From assembly GCF_040939455.1 (NCBI RefSeq), contig NC_134122.1, positions 28,427,501 to 28,491,500 of the forward strand: a stretch of DNA of 64,000 bases, written 5' to 3'. Source of the stretch: Microcebus murinus (lineage: Eukaryota; Chordata; Mammalia; Primates; Cheirogaleidae). Numbering within the stretch: position 1 is the first letter of the stretch; the number at the start of each line of letters is the position of its first letter. Of this stretch, positions 1 to 11,918 are shown piece after piece. The notes beneath the pieces are model-generated. The model did not search any database. It worked only from the letters and a program-made list of their open reading frames with translations, and had not been told where the DNA came from. The position numbers and the translations under genes were made by a program.

Positions 1-278
1 TTCAGGTCTGGGAGGTATGTGACATCAACTTGCCTGATTGGTGGTGGGGTTATGGTGAAGAGATTTGGAAAGATTTGGGGGAAGACGACGATTTGATAAG
101 CAAAATATCCAGTGTGGAGGGCTTTGAAGTTAACACATTTGGACTTAATCCTGAGGGCAGTAGAAGAAGAATGATGGTATCTTAACAGGAAATCAAGAAA
201 GGAAATAGATTGGGAGGGAGGTGGATAAGGAGAATTCTGATGGCCTGACTTTAGACACTAAGTTTGATGTAGAATAAT

Positions 279-400
279 AGCAGTTAATATTGCTAAAAGC
301 TGTTCTAAGCATCTTTCCAATATTATCTGACATAACCCTCACAACAAGCCTGTGAGGTAGGTACTGTTGTCCTCAGTTTACAGATGAGGAAACTGTAGAA
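279..400 (-). repeat. MIR SINE fragment
   Basis: The plus strand reads like the reverse complement of the MIR 3' half: a TGTTCTAAGC-like block, then CCTCACAACAA, GAGGTAGGTACT and CAGATGAGGAAACTG. It is diverged and truncated. No target-site duplication is visible. Confidence 0.75.
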
Positions 401-751
401 TGTCCAACAAAGCAAAGGAAACTAAACTTAACCTACTGGGAGGCCCCTGTCGAGGAGGTGGGAAGAGGAAGTTGAGACAGACACTAGAAAAAAGGAGCCC
501 AGACTATTGTCTCATCACTTACCCAACGGGTAGGTAGAAGGAGGAGTTCAAGGACAAAGGGGATGTTTTATGTTTCAGATTCTGTGGACAGGGCAGCAAG
601 TGGGAAGACTAAGAAAAAGATGGGGTCTTTAACGAGTCAGTGGTGGGCAGGCATTGATTTTGGAAAATATGATTTTATCTTATAGGTGGGGACAAAGTAA
701 GACATCCAGGTTCAAGAAGTTAGGAAAGAACAGTCAGTAAAGAGATGGCTG

Positions 752-1040
752 TGCTGGGTACAGTGGCTCACACCTGTAATCCCAGCAACTTGGGAGGCTG
801 AGGCAGGAGGAGTGCTTGAGACTAGGAGTTCAAGACTACCCTGGGCAACATAGTGAAACATCATTTCTAAACAAAATTAGCCAGGCATGCTAGTGCATAC
901 CTGTAGTTCTAGCTACTTGGACAGCTAAGGCAGGAGGCTCCCTTGAGCCGGTGAGTTCAAGGCTGCAGTGAGCCATGATCAGTCTGTTGCACTCCTGGGT
1001 GACACAGTGAGACCCCATCTCTTGAGAGGGGAAAAAAAGA
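752..1040 (+). repeat. Alu (old, J-like)
   Basis: A dimeric Alu begins near GTACAGTGGCTCACACC and ends in an A-rich stretch after GAGACCCCATCTCTTG. It is well diverged and lacks the lemur-specific linker, so it is an older insertion in the LAMTOR4 intron. Confidence 0.85.
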
Positions 1041-1248
1041 GATGCAGCTCATCAGGGGAAGCCCAATATTAAGAAAAACAGGATGTCACTGACAACATCG
1101 TTGGGAGGTTTTAGGCTGGTTTTTCCAAAATTGGATAACCTGGGGTCATTAGAAAGTGGAGAGGGAGAACCAAAGGGACTGTGTCTGGAATTCCTTCCCG
1201 ATTCTGTGCCATAATTCCTACCACGCTCCCCCCTCCATCTATGTGCAG

Positions 1249-2106
1249 TCATCCGGGGATCTCGAGAATGATGAGCAGGCAGCCAGCGCCATCTCTGAGC
1301 TGGTCAGCACAGCCTGTGGTTTCCGACTGCACCAGGGCATGAATGTTCCCTTCAAGCGCCTGTCTGGTGAGCCCCAGCCCCTGGTGTTGGTGGTGGTGGG
1401 GGGTGCTTCCAGAGGCTTCTCTTCTTGGGGAAAAAACACTTGTCTTCTACCATCTCGTCGTGGGGTCCCCGGTGTGGCCTCCTCTCTTTGGGATTCTCCC
1501 CATGTAGGAATTGAGTCAGAGAAAGCAAGAAAATAGAGGGGATTTAACAGAGGCCACTGGGCTGGGCATGTGGCTCACACCTGTAAACCCAACACTTTGG
1601 GAGAGTGAGGCAGGAGGATTGCTTGAGGCCAGGAGTTCAGGACCAGCCTGGGCAATACAGCGAGACCCCATCTCTACAAAAAATAGAAAAATAAACGAGG
1701 CATGGTAGTGTATGCCTGCAGTCCCAACTACTTGGGAGGCTGAGGCAAGATACTTGAGCCCAGGGGTTTGAGGTTGCAGTGAATTGTGATCTTGCCACTG
1801 CCCTCAGGCCTGGGCAGCATAGCAAGACCTTGTCCCCTCCCCCTCTGATAAAAAAGGAAAAACAAAACAGAGGCCACTCATCTTCAAATCTCTGAGCCTT
1901 GAACTATAGAATTTCTTTGGCTTTTGATCCCAGCCAATTTGTGTGTGACCTCGTGGAGGCCGATGCACTTGCTAACCCTGGGGCGGGGACGGTGGGTCTC
2001 TCCTCCAGTGGTCTTTGGAGAACATACGCTGCTGGTGACCGTGTCAGGACAGAGGGTGTTTGTGGTGAAGAGGCAGAACCGAGGCCGGGAGCCCATTGAC
2101 GTCTGA
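1249..2106 (+). CDS. LAMTOR4: LAMTOR4, last two coding exons (partial gene)
   Basis: LAMTOR4 is a roadblock-fold subunit of the Ragulator complex, which anchors Rag GTPases on the lysosome for amino-acid signalling to mTORC1. It also sits in BORC. Two coding exons are seen. Exon 1249-1366 encodes [10 protein letters not shown] through NVPFKRLS, with a CAG acceptor and GTGAGC donor. Exon 2009-2106 encodes [10 protein letters not shown] through the C-terminus NRGREPIDV and TGA at 2104. The phases join (39 codons + 1, then 2 + 32 codons), giving the last 71 residues of a protein that is 99 residues in human. The start codon lies left of the window. An Alu sits in the intron between the two exons. 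The gene runs tail-to-tail with TRAPPC14. Confidence 0.96.
1558..1868 (+). repeat. Alu in last LAMTOR4 intron
   Basis: Dimeric Alu from GGGCTGGGCATGTGGCTC to an A-rich end after AAAAAGGAAAAACAAAAC. It separates the last two LAMTOR4 exons and is diverged (old). Confidence 0.85.
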
Positions 2107-2303
2107 ACCGGCCAGAGGGCGAGAGTCTGAGAAGTGGATTGGGTCCGTGGGCCTCTGTGATGAGGAAGGCACGGCCATCCTCCACCTCTTTCTTGGCTTG
2201 CTGTAAGAACTAAGGCCTTCTGCTCACCCACCCCTACATGGAAGGGCAAAGGCTTGGGGACTTTGTACTGTGTTAAAGAGAATGAGGGCAAGGGGACTTC
2301 CCT

Positions 2304-2309
2304 AATAAA
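2304..2309 (+). other. LAMTOR4 poly(A) signal
   Basis: A canonical AATAAA lies about 200 bp after the LAMTOR4 stop. A (TG)n run follows at 2339-2356. Cleavage is inferred about 15-25 bp downstream, near 2325-2335. Confidence 0.8.
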
Positions 2310-2598
2310 CCTTAGTCTGATGTTCCCCAGCCCAGGGATGTGTGTGTGTGTGTGTGGGTGGGTTATGCTCCATGTCTGTCTTCATCTCTGGCAAGAGAGT
2401 CATGTACCTCACCACAGGGTGGGTGAAGTAGGATGACCTCTGAACATTATAAAACTGGGAATCAGAAAAAAATGTAGGGGAAGGGAGCAGGGGAGCCATC
2501 TGCGAGCGTGGGGAAGGGAAACACCCTGAGCCCCGGTGGTCTCTGCTCCTTCCATTAACACATAAACAGCCATCATTCTTCGCCCTCCTGAACAGGCA

Positions 2599-2604
2599 TT
2601 TAAT
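2599..2604 (-). other. TRAPPC14 poly(A) signal (ATTAAA)
   Basis: TTTAAT on the plus strand is ATTAAA on the minus strand, about 565 bp after the TRAPPC14 stop at 3168. This would leave under 300 bp between the convergent LAMTOR4 and TRAPPC14 ends. The 2605-3167 interval would be the 3' untranslated region. Confidence 0.55.
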
Positions 2605-3167
2605 AGTCTCATTTCAGTTGGAAGCAGTAGTTGGAGAATAAGTTATAGGAACAGACAAAAAAATACAACTTAAAGTGCTTTAGGCTGCAAACGTAAACAT
2701 CAGGGGCAGCAGGAGGCCCCTAGCTGTCTCCCTGATCCATGAGACAGGAGGGTCATTGTCGAGGCCTTTTGCCATCACCACCCTAACCTCAGCCCTGCGG
2801 GTGGGTGGGAGGGAATGTCAGAGGCAGGAAAGGACTAAAGAGGAATGAAGAAAATACTTTGTAAACTTAGAGCCAGGGTGAAGTGCGGTGGGCAAGGGAG
2901 CTCTTGGAGCCTTTACCCTGGCCTAGGGGTGGGGCCAGCCCCCCCCCATGGAAATCGAGGAAATACTGTTGGCTTAGTGCTACAGCCATACCCGCCCATT
3001 TCACAGCTTCTTCCCTTGTCCCTCGTCAGCAGACACAGACAGGCAGCTCTGGTGGGCCTCTTCACCCCTGGGGGAGGCATCCCAGGGGAGGCACAGCCTG
3101 GGAGCAAAGACCCCCTCCAGGGGTTTTCGGTTTCTGGAGTGTAAGAGGGAGCAGAGCTGGCACGGCA

Positions 3168-6100
3168 CTATTTGACAGGCTCCACCACCAGGACCTTGCA
3201 CTCTCGCTTGGCAATCTTGTCCAGAGATAGCACAGCCTTGTCCGGGGGCAGGTAGAGGGGGCGGCCAACAGGGGAGGCCACAGGGGGTGTGATGGCCCTG
3301 CGCTCCATCACACTGCCTGACCTGGGAGAAGGCGGAGGACGTGGGCTCCGTCAGAGCCAGCACCCTCCCTGGTCCAGCCTCTACCCAGTCCAGTGCCACC
3401 CCCCACCCCCACTCCCCAGTTCTGTACCTCATGAGGTGGCTTCGGGAAGGCTGCTGGTGGGAGAAGGACTGAGAGCGGCCCAGGCTAGCCTGGTGCCTCT
3501 CCACCAAGTCCCGGACGGCAGGGCTGCTGGGGCTGCTCTTGCGAGAGAGAGGCCGGGCCTCGGGTGGAGGGTGGGAAACGCTGGCTGTGAACTGCAACTT
3601 CAGTTTCATGTGCTGGCTCAGCTGGGGTGGGAGGCACAGCTCAGCATTCCCACTTGCCTTCCAGGCCCCAGACCTTTCAGACCCCCTTCCCCATCTGACT
3701 GACCAATGTTGCCCCTAAATCCCCGCTTCCCACCACCCAGCTTTTCTGTGCCCCTCCCCCGCCCCATTATATCTCATCCACAGAAGCTAAGGGTCCTGCC
3801 TTCTCCCCCAACATTCTGCATCACCCAGCGCTCAGCCCAGACCCTCTGCAGCCCACCTCAAAGAGCCCCGTCCTCAGAGCCTGGAAGGCCACACTGAAGG
3901 TGAGCGCACTGCCCTTCCGGGAAAAGCCCAGGTTGTTGAGGGGCGTGTGGCAGACGATGGAGTCCAGGGCTGCCTGCATGGCCCGGCGTTCCTCCTCACA
4001 CAGCTGCTTGCCTGGGGGCACAAACAGGGACCAGGAAACACTACAGCGTTCCTCAGTTCCCAAAGGGCCTTCATGAGCACAGCTTCATTTGGTCCTCAGA
4101 GCCATTCTGTGGAGCAAACTGAGCAAATGTTATCTTTTGCCGTGTGGCACAGATGACGACAGCTAATGCTTACTGCGTGCTGAGGCCTGTTCTAACCGCT
4201 TCACATGTATCAACTCATCAATCTGCATGACAAGCCGATGAGCTATTAATTGCTCTATTTTAGAAGTGAGGCCTCTGAGGCCCAGGGAGGTTAAGCAACT
4301 TACCCAAGGTCACACAGTAAATGAAAGAGGTAGAAGGCATACCAGAAACTGCAGCTCCAGTGTATACACCCTTTAAATCACTGTCTCACTGCCTCTCTAA
4401 ACTCTCCATCTGTGAAGACCACCCAGACTATGAAGACCACCCAGCTACAGAGTTGAACCGCCTGCCATAGTCACCCACTGTGGTGGGGGTGATACCAGGT
4501 TTGAGCTGTTTCCACTGTCCTCCCTCCCTTGGAACTAAGTCCCAGCCTGGCAGCTGACCTACCAGCTTGTGCGTGCTCCGGGGTCCACACGAGCCTCACA
4601 GCAAGGAAGTCTTGGAGATTGTTCAGCAGTGTGTAGGTGACAGTGAAACGCTCGTAGGTCCGAACAGGGGACTCACAAGCAGCAGTCATCACAAAGCACG
4701 GACGGTCCAGGCGGATGCTGGGCAGTCTGGGAGCAGTGAGAGAAGGAAGCCAGATGTGTATGTCAGGCAACAGAGGTGAACAGGCAGTACCTGCAGGGGG
4801 TCCCATACACTCACCGGTAGTGGGTGTAGATGCTCTGGGTGAAGGGCAGCTTTGGGGTGGACCACTGAACCACAGCAATCAGGGGAACTTCCAAGCCCTG
4901 CCGGAGGGACAAAGGAAGACGTCACATGTAGTAGTGATCCTCTCCCATCTTTAGTCACCCTCCAGTCTTTCCTCCCCACAGCTTTTCCTTATCCCTTTTC
5001 CTTGAACACACCAGTTTCTTATGCTCACCTCCTTGGCCCCTGGAGGGGGCTGTTCACCCCCTCTCAGTTGAAACAGGAAGTTGTGTTCCTCCAGGGCACT
5101 AAGTGGGCAGGGGAAGCAGCCAGAGGTACCAGGGAGCCGGCAGAAGGAGCCCATGGAGACCTCCCCAGACTGGTGACTAGCTCAGAAAAGAGGACAGGTC
5201 ATGATCTCCCCATGCTAGAGCTCAGCCCTTGGCCCCCCCCTCCCCCCCCCCCCGCTGTCCCTACCACCTCACAGCCCTGCCCCTCCCCAGGACCTCACCA
5301 GACATTGTCCACCAGCAGCACAGAGCCATCGGGCATGACAGGTAGATAACTGGCATTGAAGTTGGGGAGGATTCGGATATCCCAGATGGAGATTTCCTCC
5401 TGGGAGGAGCTATTCAGCACTGTTGGAGATAATCAGCTCAGTTCCAAATAGCTGGACCTCTCAGGCCCCACCTTTACCCTCCAAAAATGGACCTGTCCTC
5501 TCCAGCCTGCCCAGAGTAACTACTACCCAATCAGTTCCCTTGCTGCTACCCAAGACTTGAGCAGGCAAATCTCCTCACCCTTGAGCACGGTCAAGTGTTT
5601 TCCAGCCACAGTGAACTGCCGGCATTTCAGAACCGGAGGGGGCAGCAGAGTCAGCAGGGTGCTCACTGCAGGACGGGAGAGGCAAGAAATGATCTGGGCG
5701 CAGTCCTCACCTCCAACCCACAGCTCTAATTTTCCTCTTCTCCCCAATAAGGTATTTTCTAGTATGATCCCTCCACTCTGTCCCCCAAATCCCAGTTTCT
5801 AGCCTTTTTCCTCTGCATTCATTATCCTCCCCACCTTGGGCCTTGAAAGCACTCTGCTCGCCCCGGAAGGTCTCCCCAGGAGATCGAGTCTGCAGCAATC
5901 TCAGGTAGCCTTGATCTCTGACCTCTGGTGCCTCAACCTCCCGCTTCCACACAGTCACTACAATCTGGGTTTGAGGGACACAGGACGAGAGAGTCAAGAG
6001 GAGAGACAGGTGGCTGAGCCTTGAAAGGGCATCCGAATTAGAACAGCTCTACCTCTCGTGGATCATCTTACCTTGGCCTTAGGTGTCCCTGGGGGCAGTC

Positions 6101-6789
6101 TGTCCAGTGAAACAGTGAGTGGGAAGATGACCTCATCTGTGGACACAATTGGTTCCTCCACAGGCAGCTGGGGTTATGAAAGGGGTGAAGAGGTCAGCAG
6201 AGTCAGAGGCACCCCGCAGCTGATCCCTTTAAGATCTGCAGTACGTGGTCCCTCGTGCCCTCCCCTCTCCACAACAGTCATCTGCCCCCTGCCTTAGGCC
6301 CCCAGGGTCCACCTCCATCCTGTCTCTGGCACCCAGAAAACCGCCCCTCCGCTCTGTGCCGTGTCACAAGCTCCTCACCGTGGTCGCTCCCCCTGAGGTA
6401 GCAGGGCCCGGGCCGTGGGTGAGAAGAGGGCTGCAGCCTCGAAACAAACCCCCACCTCCAGGATCCCCTCCCCCTGGTGGTTCGGAATCCTGGTCGCCGG
6501 TGCTCCCGCCCCCTGTCATCCCACCTCCAGCGCTGACCGAGGCCAGGGCGGCCAGGGCAGTTGCCAGTTCTGCCCAGGCCCCTCGGGAGCCCAAACCCGG
6601 GCTGCCCCCAGCGCCGGACCCTGCGCCGCCCCGGCAGCGCAGCACCAGCAGAAAGCGGACAGTCTCCCCCAAGTACAGATGGTTGCGCCGGGGCAGCGCC
6701 CGGTACCGGCCCGGGTCCCCCGCCAGCTCCGCGCGCGGCGGCAGCGGCACGGCCGGGAAGTACATCGAGTAATCGCACTGGGACTCCAT
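3168..6789 (-). CDS. TRAPPC14: TRAPPC14 (C7orf43/MAP11), complete
   Basis: TRAPPC14 is a metazoan subunit of TRAPPII that supports Rabin8 preciliary vesicle traffic; it is also described as microtubule-associated (MAP11). Coding exons in transcript order: 6789-6379, 6167-6072, 5964-5835, 5665-5579, 5419-5299, 5176-5029, 4897-4815, 4726-4563, 4011-3857, 3621-3428, 3321-3168. Every junction has GT/AG and the phases sum to 1743 nt, giving 580 residues, the human length as I recall it. It starts MESQCDYSMYFPAVPLPP and ends KRECKVLVVEPVK. Residues about 55-125 are a Gly-rich low-complexity loop. The C-terminal exons are Ser/Arg-rich (RPLSRKSSPSSPAVRDLVE). The start is the first ATG in the CpG-rich first exon. 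A MIR lies in the intron between 4011 and 4563. Confidence 0.96.
4150..4390 (-). repeat. MIR SINE in TRAPPC14 intron
   Basis: The plus strand is a clear reverse complement of MIR: TGTTCTAACCGCTTCACATG, then a GGCCCAGGGAGGTTAAGCAA block and CCCAAGGTCACACAGTAA. It is nearly full length for a MIR but old. Confidence 0.85.
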
Positions 6790-7110
6790 GGGGCGGCGAG
6801 GACAGTGCGACCGGGACCGGACACCAGCCCCGGCGGGGCCCGCGGAGGACGAGGGGACCCGCTAGGGTGGGTCCGGCGAGTCCCGACGCCTGGGGGATGC
6901 TGCGCGCGGCCGGGGCGGCCTAAGAGACCAGCCCGGTCCAGGAACCGGGACAACGAACCCGGAACCGAGACCCGGCAAGGGCCGGAACCGGGGTACGGGA
7001 CAGAATGACTGGCCAGAAACCGGAAGCGGAAGGGGAGGGGCGTGGCCTCCAAGGCCCCGGAATCTGTGGGCACCGGGACCCTGGAGGAGGGGGCGGGGTC
7101 TGGCGCGAGT
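6290..7110. promoter_or_regulatory. CpG-rich TRAPPC14 promoter and first exon
   Basis: This stretch is strongly GC- and CpG-rich, in contrast to its flanks. It covers the first TRAPPC14 coding exon and about 320 bp upstream, including repeated CCGGAACCG-type tracts near 6940-7060. The transcription start is inferred at about 6800-7000. No TATA box is evident. The 3' end of GAL3ST4 lies within about 250 bp upstream, so the two genes are packed head-to-tail. Confidence 0.65.
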
Positions 7111-7255
7111 TGGCTGCTGAAGGAATGGAGCTGAGACCATGGATGGATTTTGGGAAGAAATATTGAAAGGACCCCTTCCAAGCCCATCTGTCCCAGGAAT
7201 ATTCTCCATCTCTCCCTTTTCTGGCCTACATAAGCCTAGTAGAAGTTCCAAATTA

Positions 7256-7261
7256 TTTATT
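7256..7261 (-). other. GAL3ST4 poly(A) signal
   Basis: TTTATT on the plus strand gives AATAAA on the minus strand, about 350 bp downstream of the GAL3ST4 stop. The 7262-7608 interval is therefore its likely 3' untranslated region. Confidence 0.6.
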
Positions 7262-7608
7262 CATTCAACAAACATTTTGTAGTGAAATGAACATAGCCCA
7301 ATAACAAATATTTCATAGGGAAATGGACGTATCATTCCAACTCGCCATGCCCTAAACTCTCTGGGGCTCACTACATCTTTTGCCCCTCCAGGGAGCTTTG
7401 GAGAGTGCTACGAGGACCTGCCTTGGAGCTGGAAAGGGGAAGGGGTAACATGGGTGGAGGAGAGAGGCACTGCTGGGAGCCCAATGACTGAGATTCCAAG
7501 TCCAAGGCCAGAAGACTTGGGGCCTGCATCAGGGCTGAGTCCTGTCCCTTCTGAGGGAGGCAGAATGACATCTAGCTGATGCGCACTCATCACATGTGCC
7601 CTTGCAAC

Positions 7609-10600
7609 TTAGCTGCTCTTTGGCCTAAATCTAGAGTCTGATGCCTGTGGAGAGAGCAGCTGTGAAGCCTTGAGGGGCAGTGGGGCTGTAGGGGGGAACT
7701 GCTTGGCATCCAGCTTGTCCTTGTATTGTAGCTCAGGGGTAGCCAGGCGCTCACACTCTTCCTGGTCTTGGGGGCTCAGTCCACCTTGAAGTACATAGCC
7801 CAAAACCTTAGCTGACCCAAACTGGAAGGGGCGGAAACGACGGTCAGTGATGTATTTGGGATCTAAAGCCTCACCCCCTACCAGACAATGTTTGGCCAGG
7901 GCCTTTCGGCGAGCCCGGAGCTCGGCCACAGCTCTCTCCAGCCGTTTCTGGCCATATTGCTCTATCCGAGCCCACAGACTATGGTTGAAGTGAACATAGA
8001 GAGCCCAGTCCAGGTTGTTCCAGGCCCGAGCCCGTGCATTCAGCTGCCGATCCTCAGCTGTCAGTCCACCGTTGTCAACAGCACTGAGGCCCTGCTCGCC
8101 TCCAGCTTGGGCGTTGTGAATGAAGCCCACCACGTCATCCAGATCCCAGCACAAGGCATCTGCCAGCAGAACTAATGACTCATCAAAGTACTCAGCCACC
8201 AAGACCAGGTCAAAGACAGAGTCCAGCCAGGCCAGGCCCCACTGGATGAAGGACAAAGACCCCAGATTTACAGAGGCAGGGCTGGTTATCTGGATGTGAC
8301 TATGAACAACAGTAGAAACAGGATGGAATAGAGCATTGGGATCTAGAGCTTGGGCTCGAGGGCCAGCTCCAGCACGCAAGATATGCATCTGTGGGGGGTT
8401 GGGGTTTCTGGGGGGAAGAGGATTCCCTTTCTTGGCCCTCATCTCTGGAGGAAAGGGGAGGCCAAAGTCAAACCATAATAAGTTGCGGGCGTAGTGGTCC
8501 CCACGGGCCCCAGGCCGGTAGAAGGCTCGAGGATTGGCCAGGAAGGCAGCCAAGGATGGTGACTTGCGAAAGGCTGATGAGGTGGATTTATAGTAGGAGA
8601 AGGCAGAACGGGCCAGAGCAGCAGGGTCTCGGACAATGGAAAAGAAGAAGCTGTCAGAAGGCATGACCTGAAGTACCTGCAGAGGAGAGAAGACAGACAT
8701 AGGGAGAAAGAACTGGGCCCAGGAGAAAGTAAGCACAAGCCAAGTGCCTGGTGATCCCTGGAGTCCTCAAACCTCCTTCTCATAGCTCTGCTAGGAACCC
8801 CCCGGTTCTGTCACTTGCTGTGCAGCAAGTTACTTAACATCTTTGAGACTCAATTTGCTTATCTGTAAAATGGGGATAATCATACCTTCCCAGGTGATTA
8901 TGAGGGATCCATGAGATAAAGCATATAAGGAAACCTGGAGTATGGGAAGCTCCTGGAGGACATTCATTTCCTTGGGCCTTTCTGTCTGTCTTGGTCAATA
9001 AAATCTCTAAGAACCAGGCTTTGTACTCACTTCTCCAAAGAAAACCTACTGAGTACCCACTCTGGGGCCCCTGGTTACAGATCAAGAAAGGAACTGGCCC
9101 TGGGCCACCTTGAGGCAGGAGGAGGTAGGTGTCAGTGGCAGCAAACAGTGAAGAGAAGGGGCAAAAATAAGACTGTCTTAAGTGTAGACAGCAGGTGTGC
9201 AGGCCAGGCCCAGGAGGCCAAAAGGCAAGGCACTTCAGAGGCTCCTGGGCATCTTGGAGAGCAAAAGATCCTGGACTGGGGCTCTGGGGAGCCATGGCCA
9301 CTTGCTAGGGTGCTGACCTGGGGGCTGGGACATATGACTCCACTTATTCCCAAGAAGGAAGGAAGGAATAATGCTAACACCCTAACAATTCCTGGCAGGC
9401 AGATCCACATCAGAACCTAGCTCCTGGGCCTGGCGTGGTGGCTCACGCCTGTAATCTTTGCACTCTAGGAGGCTGAGGCGGGAGGATCACTCAAGATCAG
9501 GAGTTTGAAACCAGCCTGAGTGAGACCCTGTCTCTACTAAAAATAGAAAGAAATTAATTGACCAACTAAAAATATATATACAAACTATTAGCCGAGCATG
9601 GTGGCGCATGCCTGTAGTCTCCCAGCTACTTGGGAGGTTGAGGCAGTAGGATCACTTGAGCCCAGGAGATTGAGGTTGCTGTGAGCTAGGCTGATCCATG
9701 GCACTCACTCTAGCCTGAGCAACAAAGTGAGACTCTGTCTCAAAAAAAAAAAAAAAAAAGAACCTAGCTCCTAGACTTTCTGGAGGGTTTCTGCCTCAAA
9801 ATGACTTTGATCATTGAACGTGACCTTTCCTTGTCATGTTGTTCTCCAGTCTCCTTCAGAACTATGGCACACCTAAAAGGCAAAGACTGAAGGCAGAGGG
9901 AAACAGTGATGACAATAGACTTTGGCCTCCAATTGACCGGGAATAAAATCCCAATTCTGCCATTTACTAATTGTGTGACTTTGGACATGTTATTGAACTT
10001 TTCAGAGACTTTGTTCTCCATCTATAAATCTGGGTTAGCACTTACCTGGAAGAATATAGAAGTGCCTGGAACATGGTAGGTATTCAATGAATGGTGGTAA
10101 CAATGAAGATCATCATTCTAGCCTCTGGGGAAACCTACTGCCATTGCCTCACTCCCAACAGTGGCCCCTTGGAGCCCATTAGATCATGCCCACACTCCTC
10201 CAGCTTCAACAAGGGTGTCTTTGCAGCCTTTGCTGAAGTTCTTCCATGGATGCACACACTCCCCCTCTTACACACACACAACCATGCCTGTGCTGATATT
10301 TTGCTCCAAGAATACGTGATGTTCTTACCACAAAACCATGTCTACTTTTTCCTTTACAACCTGTCTCTCCAGAAAGCTCCATCTCTTTTGATGGACACCA
10401 TTCTGGATACAAACATGCATACACATGCCTCAGAAGAAGCCTTGACTTTGGAGTATGTGGACCTGAGTTCAGATCCTAGCTCTGCCACTTTCTGTGTGTT
10501 GAAGGAGGCCAGTCAGCCTCCCTGAGACTCGAACTCCTCATATGTATATTGGAGACACTTATAATGCCTTCCTGGAAAGGTGATGGTAAAATTAGTACCC

Positions 10601-11918
10601 AGCCCTCGGTAAGTACTCAGTAAAGTTTAGTTCCTTCCCTGTACGTTTTCATTTGCACATTGATTTTTCTTCTGCCAAGAGCTCTTGGGTTCCTGTGTAT
10701 GTCTGTACGAGCATGAGCTGGTCTCCCCATTAGAACTGAGGCTCCTGGGGGTCAGGACTCATTTTCCACCCAATTATTCTGCTGTGCTCAGCCTAGGGCT
10801 TGATGTATAGCTGATCCTCAAAATGTGGCAGCCAGCCAGGTTCAGTGGCTCACGCCTGTAATCTCAGTACTTTGGGAGGTCAAGGTGGGAGAATTGCTTG
10901 AGCACAGGAATTCGAGACCAGCCTGGGCAACATAGCGAGACCCCGTCTCTACAAAAAATTAACAAAAAGAAATATTTGGCAGACATAGTGGGGGTAATGA
11001 GAGGAAGAAAAATCAGGAGGCAGTGGAGCAGCAGGGGCCCTGGTAGTGGCAGTGGAAGAGGAGGGCAAGGGGCACCAGGAAGGAGAGTTGGGGGCTCAGA
11101 GTTGGCATCAAAGAAATAAATTGGTCAAGGAAAGAGACTGGGGTAGCACCAGGTGGGAAAAATAAGGACTCTGGCTCCCAGAAACTACTCGGAAAGGGAC
11201 ACCTGAGGAGAGGGCAACAAGAAATCCCACCCTGTGGCCCCCATGTGCAACTTTTGGGTGAGGTGATGTCTGGGAGCCCCCAGGCCTGGGCCCATATTTT
11301 TCCAGCCCCACCCACCCCCCACAACGCCCCTCACCTCTTTCAGGTTGAACCTCATGTGGTGACAGAGGATGTGGAAGGGGAACTGGGTGCCTCCACCCTG
11401 GGGGCGGTGGCCTTTGACCCGAGAGGCCTGGAAAAGCCTCGGGTAGCCGAACTGGTAGCGGGCAGGCAGGGCGAAGCGCAGCCCATGCCGGTCCCCGTAG
11501 CGATGCAGCAGGCTCAGCACAGAGCTGCTCCCGGATTTATGCGTCTTCAGGAACACAAGCCGCTGCCGGGGTGGGCAGGACTGAGCTGCTGGTCGAGGGG
11601 ATGGGGCCCAGGGCTGTCGGAGCCTGGTAAGAAACGGAGAGGGAGTGTCTTGTCCCCCAAGCAGCAAGTGGACTGGCTTCTTGGGGAGAGAAGACCAGGG
11701 GGGCATGGAGTCCTGAGAGTCACAGCCCCAGGTGGGATGGGAAGGTGCAAGTGAGGGGCATCTGTAGGGAGATGGGACAAGATGGGAACTCACCTCCTCT
11801 GGAAGGGCCCCCCCCAGAGCTGGAGGGCAAATCCGATGGTCATGAAGACTCCCAGAGCCACCCCCAGGCTCCGAGGCCCCCAGAGCCGCATTGTCCTGGT
11901 AGGAGACAGAGGGCCCAT
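7609..11918 (-). CDS. GAL3ST4: GAL3ST4, galactose-3-O-sulfotransferase 4
   Basis: This is a Golgi type II membrane enzyme that transfers sulfate from PAPS to C-3 of galactose in O-glycans. Coding exons: 11918-11794, 11623-11335, 8676-7609, all with GT/AG and matching phases, 494 codons with stop. The start at 11918 gives MGPLSP, with a second ATG nine codons on (MRLWG). A hydrophobic anchor follows ([18 protein letters not shown]). The PAPS 5'-phosphosulfate loop is [10 protein letters not shown] and the 3'-phosphate site is [13 protein letters not shown]. The stem joins as FQRRLRQP, some five residues shorter than the human junction I recall. The C-terminus runs past the PLPLK block by about 18 residues and may be longer than human. 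MIR and Alu copies fill the intron between 8677 and 11334. Confidence 0.95.
8805..8960 (+). repeat. MIR SINE
   Basis: It contains the MIR core order: TCTGTCACTTGCTGTG, then AAGTTACTTAACATCTTTGAG and TATCTGTAAAATGGGGATAA. It lies in the GAL3ST4 intron. Confidence 0.85.
9412..9772 (+). repeat. Lemur-type Alu with 14-bp target duplication
   Basis: Dimeric Alu with the strepsirrhine linker (AAATAGAAAGAAATTAATTG). It is flanked by identical AGAACCTAGCTCCT copies at 9412-9425 and 9759-9772. The A-tail is at 9742-9758. Inserted in the GAL3ST4 intron. Confidence 0.92.
9910..10110 (+). repeat. MIR SINE
   Basis: MIR core: CAATTCTGCCATTTACTAAT, TGTGTGACTTTGGACATG and a terminal GTGCCTGGAACATGGTAGG block. 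Confidence 0.85.
10435..10630 (+). repeat. MIR SINE
   Basis: MIR core: ACCTGAGTTCAGATCCTAGC, TCTGCCACTTTCTGTGTG and GTAAGTACTCAGTAAA. About 300 bp after the previous MIR, same orientation. It is a separate insertion, not a tandem copy. Confidence 0.8.
10829..10985 (+). repeat. Alu left monomer (FLAM-like)
   Basis: A single Alu arm runs from GCCAGGTTCAGTGGCTCACG to GAGACCCCGTCTCTAC and a short A-rich end. No right arm follows, so this is a free monomer or a truncated Alu. Confidence 0.75.

Larger units (their letters stand above)
1..1248. other. LAMTOR4 intron, window start
   Basis: No coding exon is visible before the splice acceptor that ends at 1248. The stretch lies inside the LAMTOR4 transcription unit, whose first coding exons are left of the window. 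It contains a MIR remnant (279-400) and an Alu (about 752-1040). The rest looks like unique intron sequence with nothing I can name. Confidence 0.7.

Noticed and set aside
2337..2360. (TG)n run after LAMTOR4 as a regulatory element
   Set aside because: Short dinucleotide repeat next to the poly(A) signal; at most a GU-rich downstream element.
5232..5256. Poly-C tract in TRAPPC14 intron as a regulatory site
   Set aside because: A simple homopolymer run away from splice sites; no evidence of function.
6245..7008. Several long plus-strand frames over TRAPPC14 exon 1
   Set aside because: GC-rich shadow frames; the minus strand encodes the conserved TRAPPC14 N-terminus.
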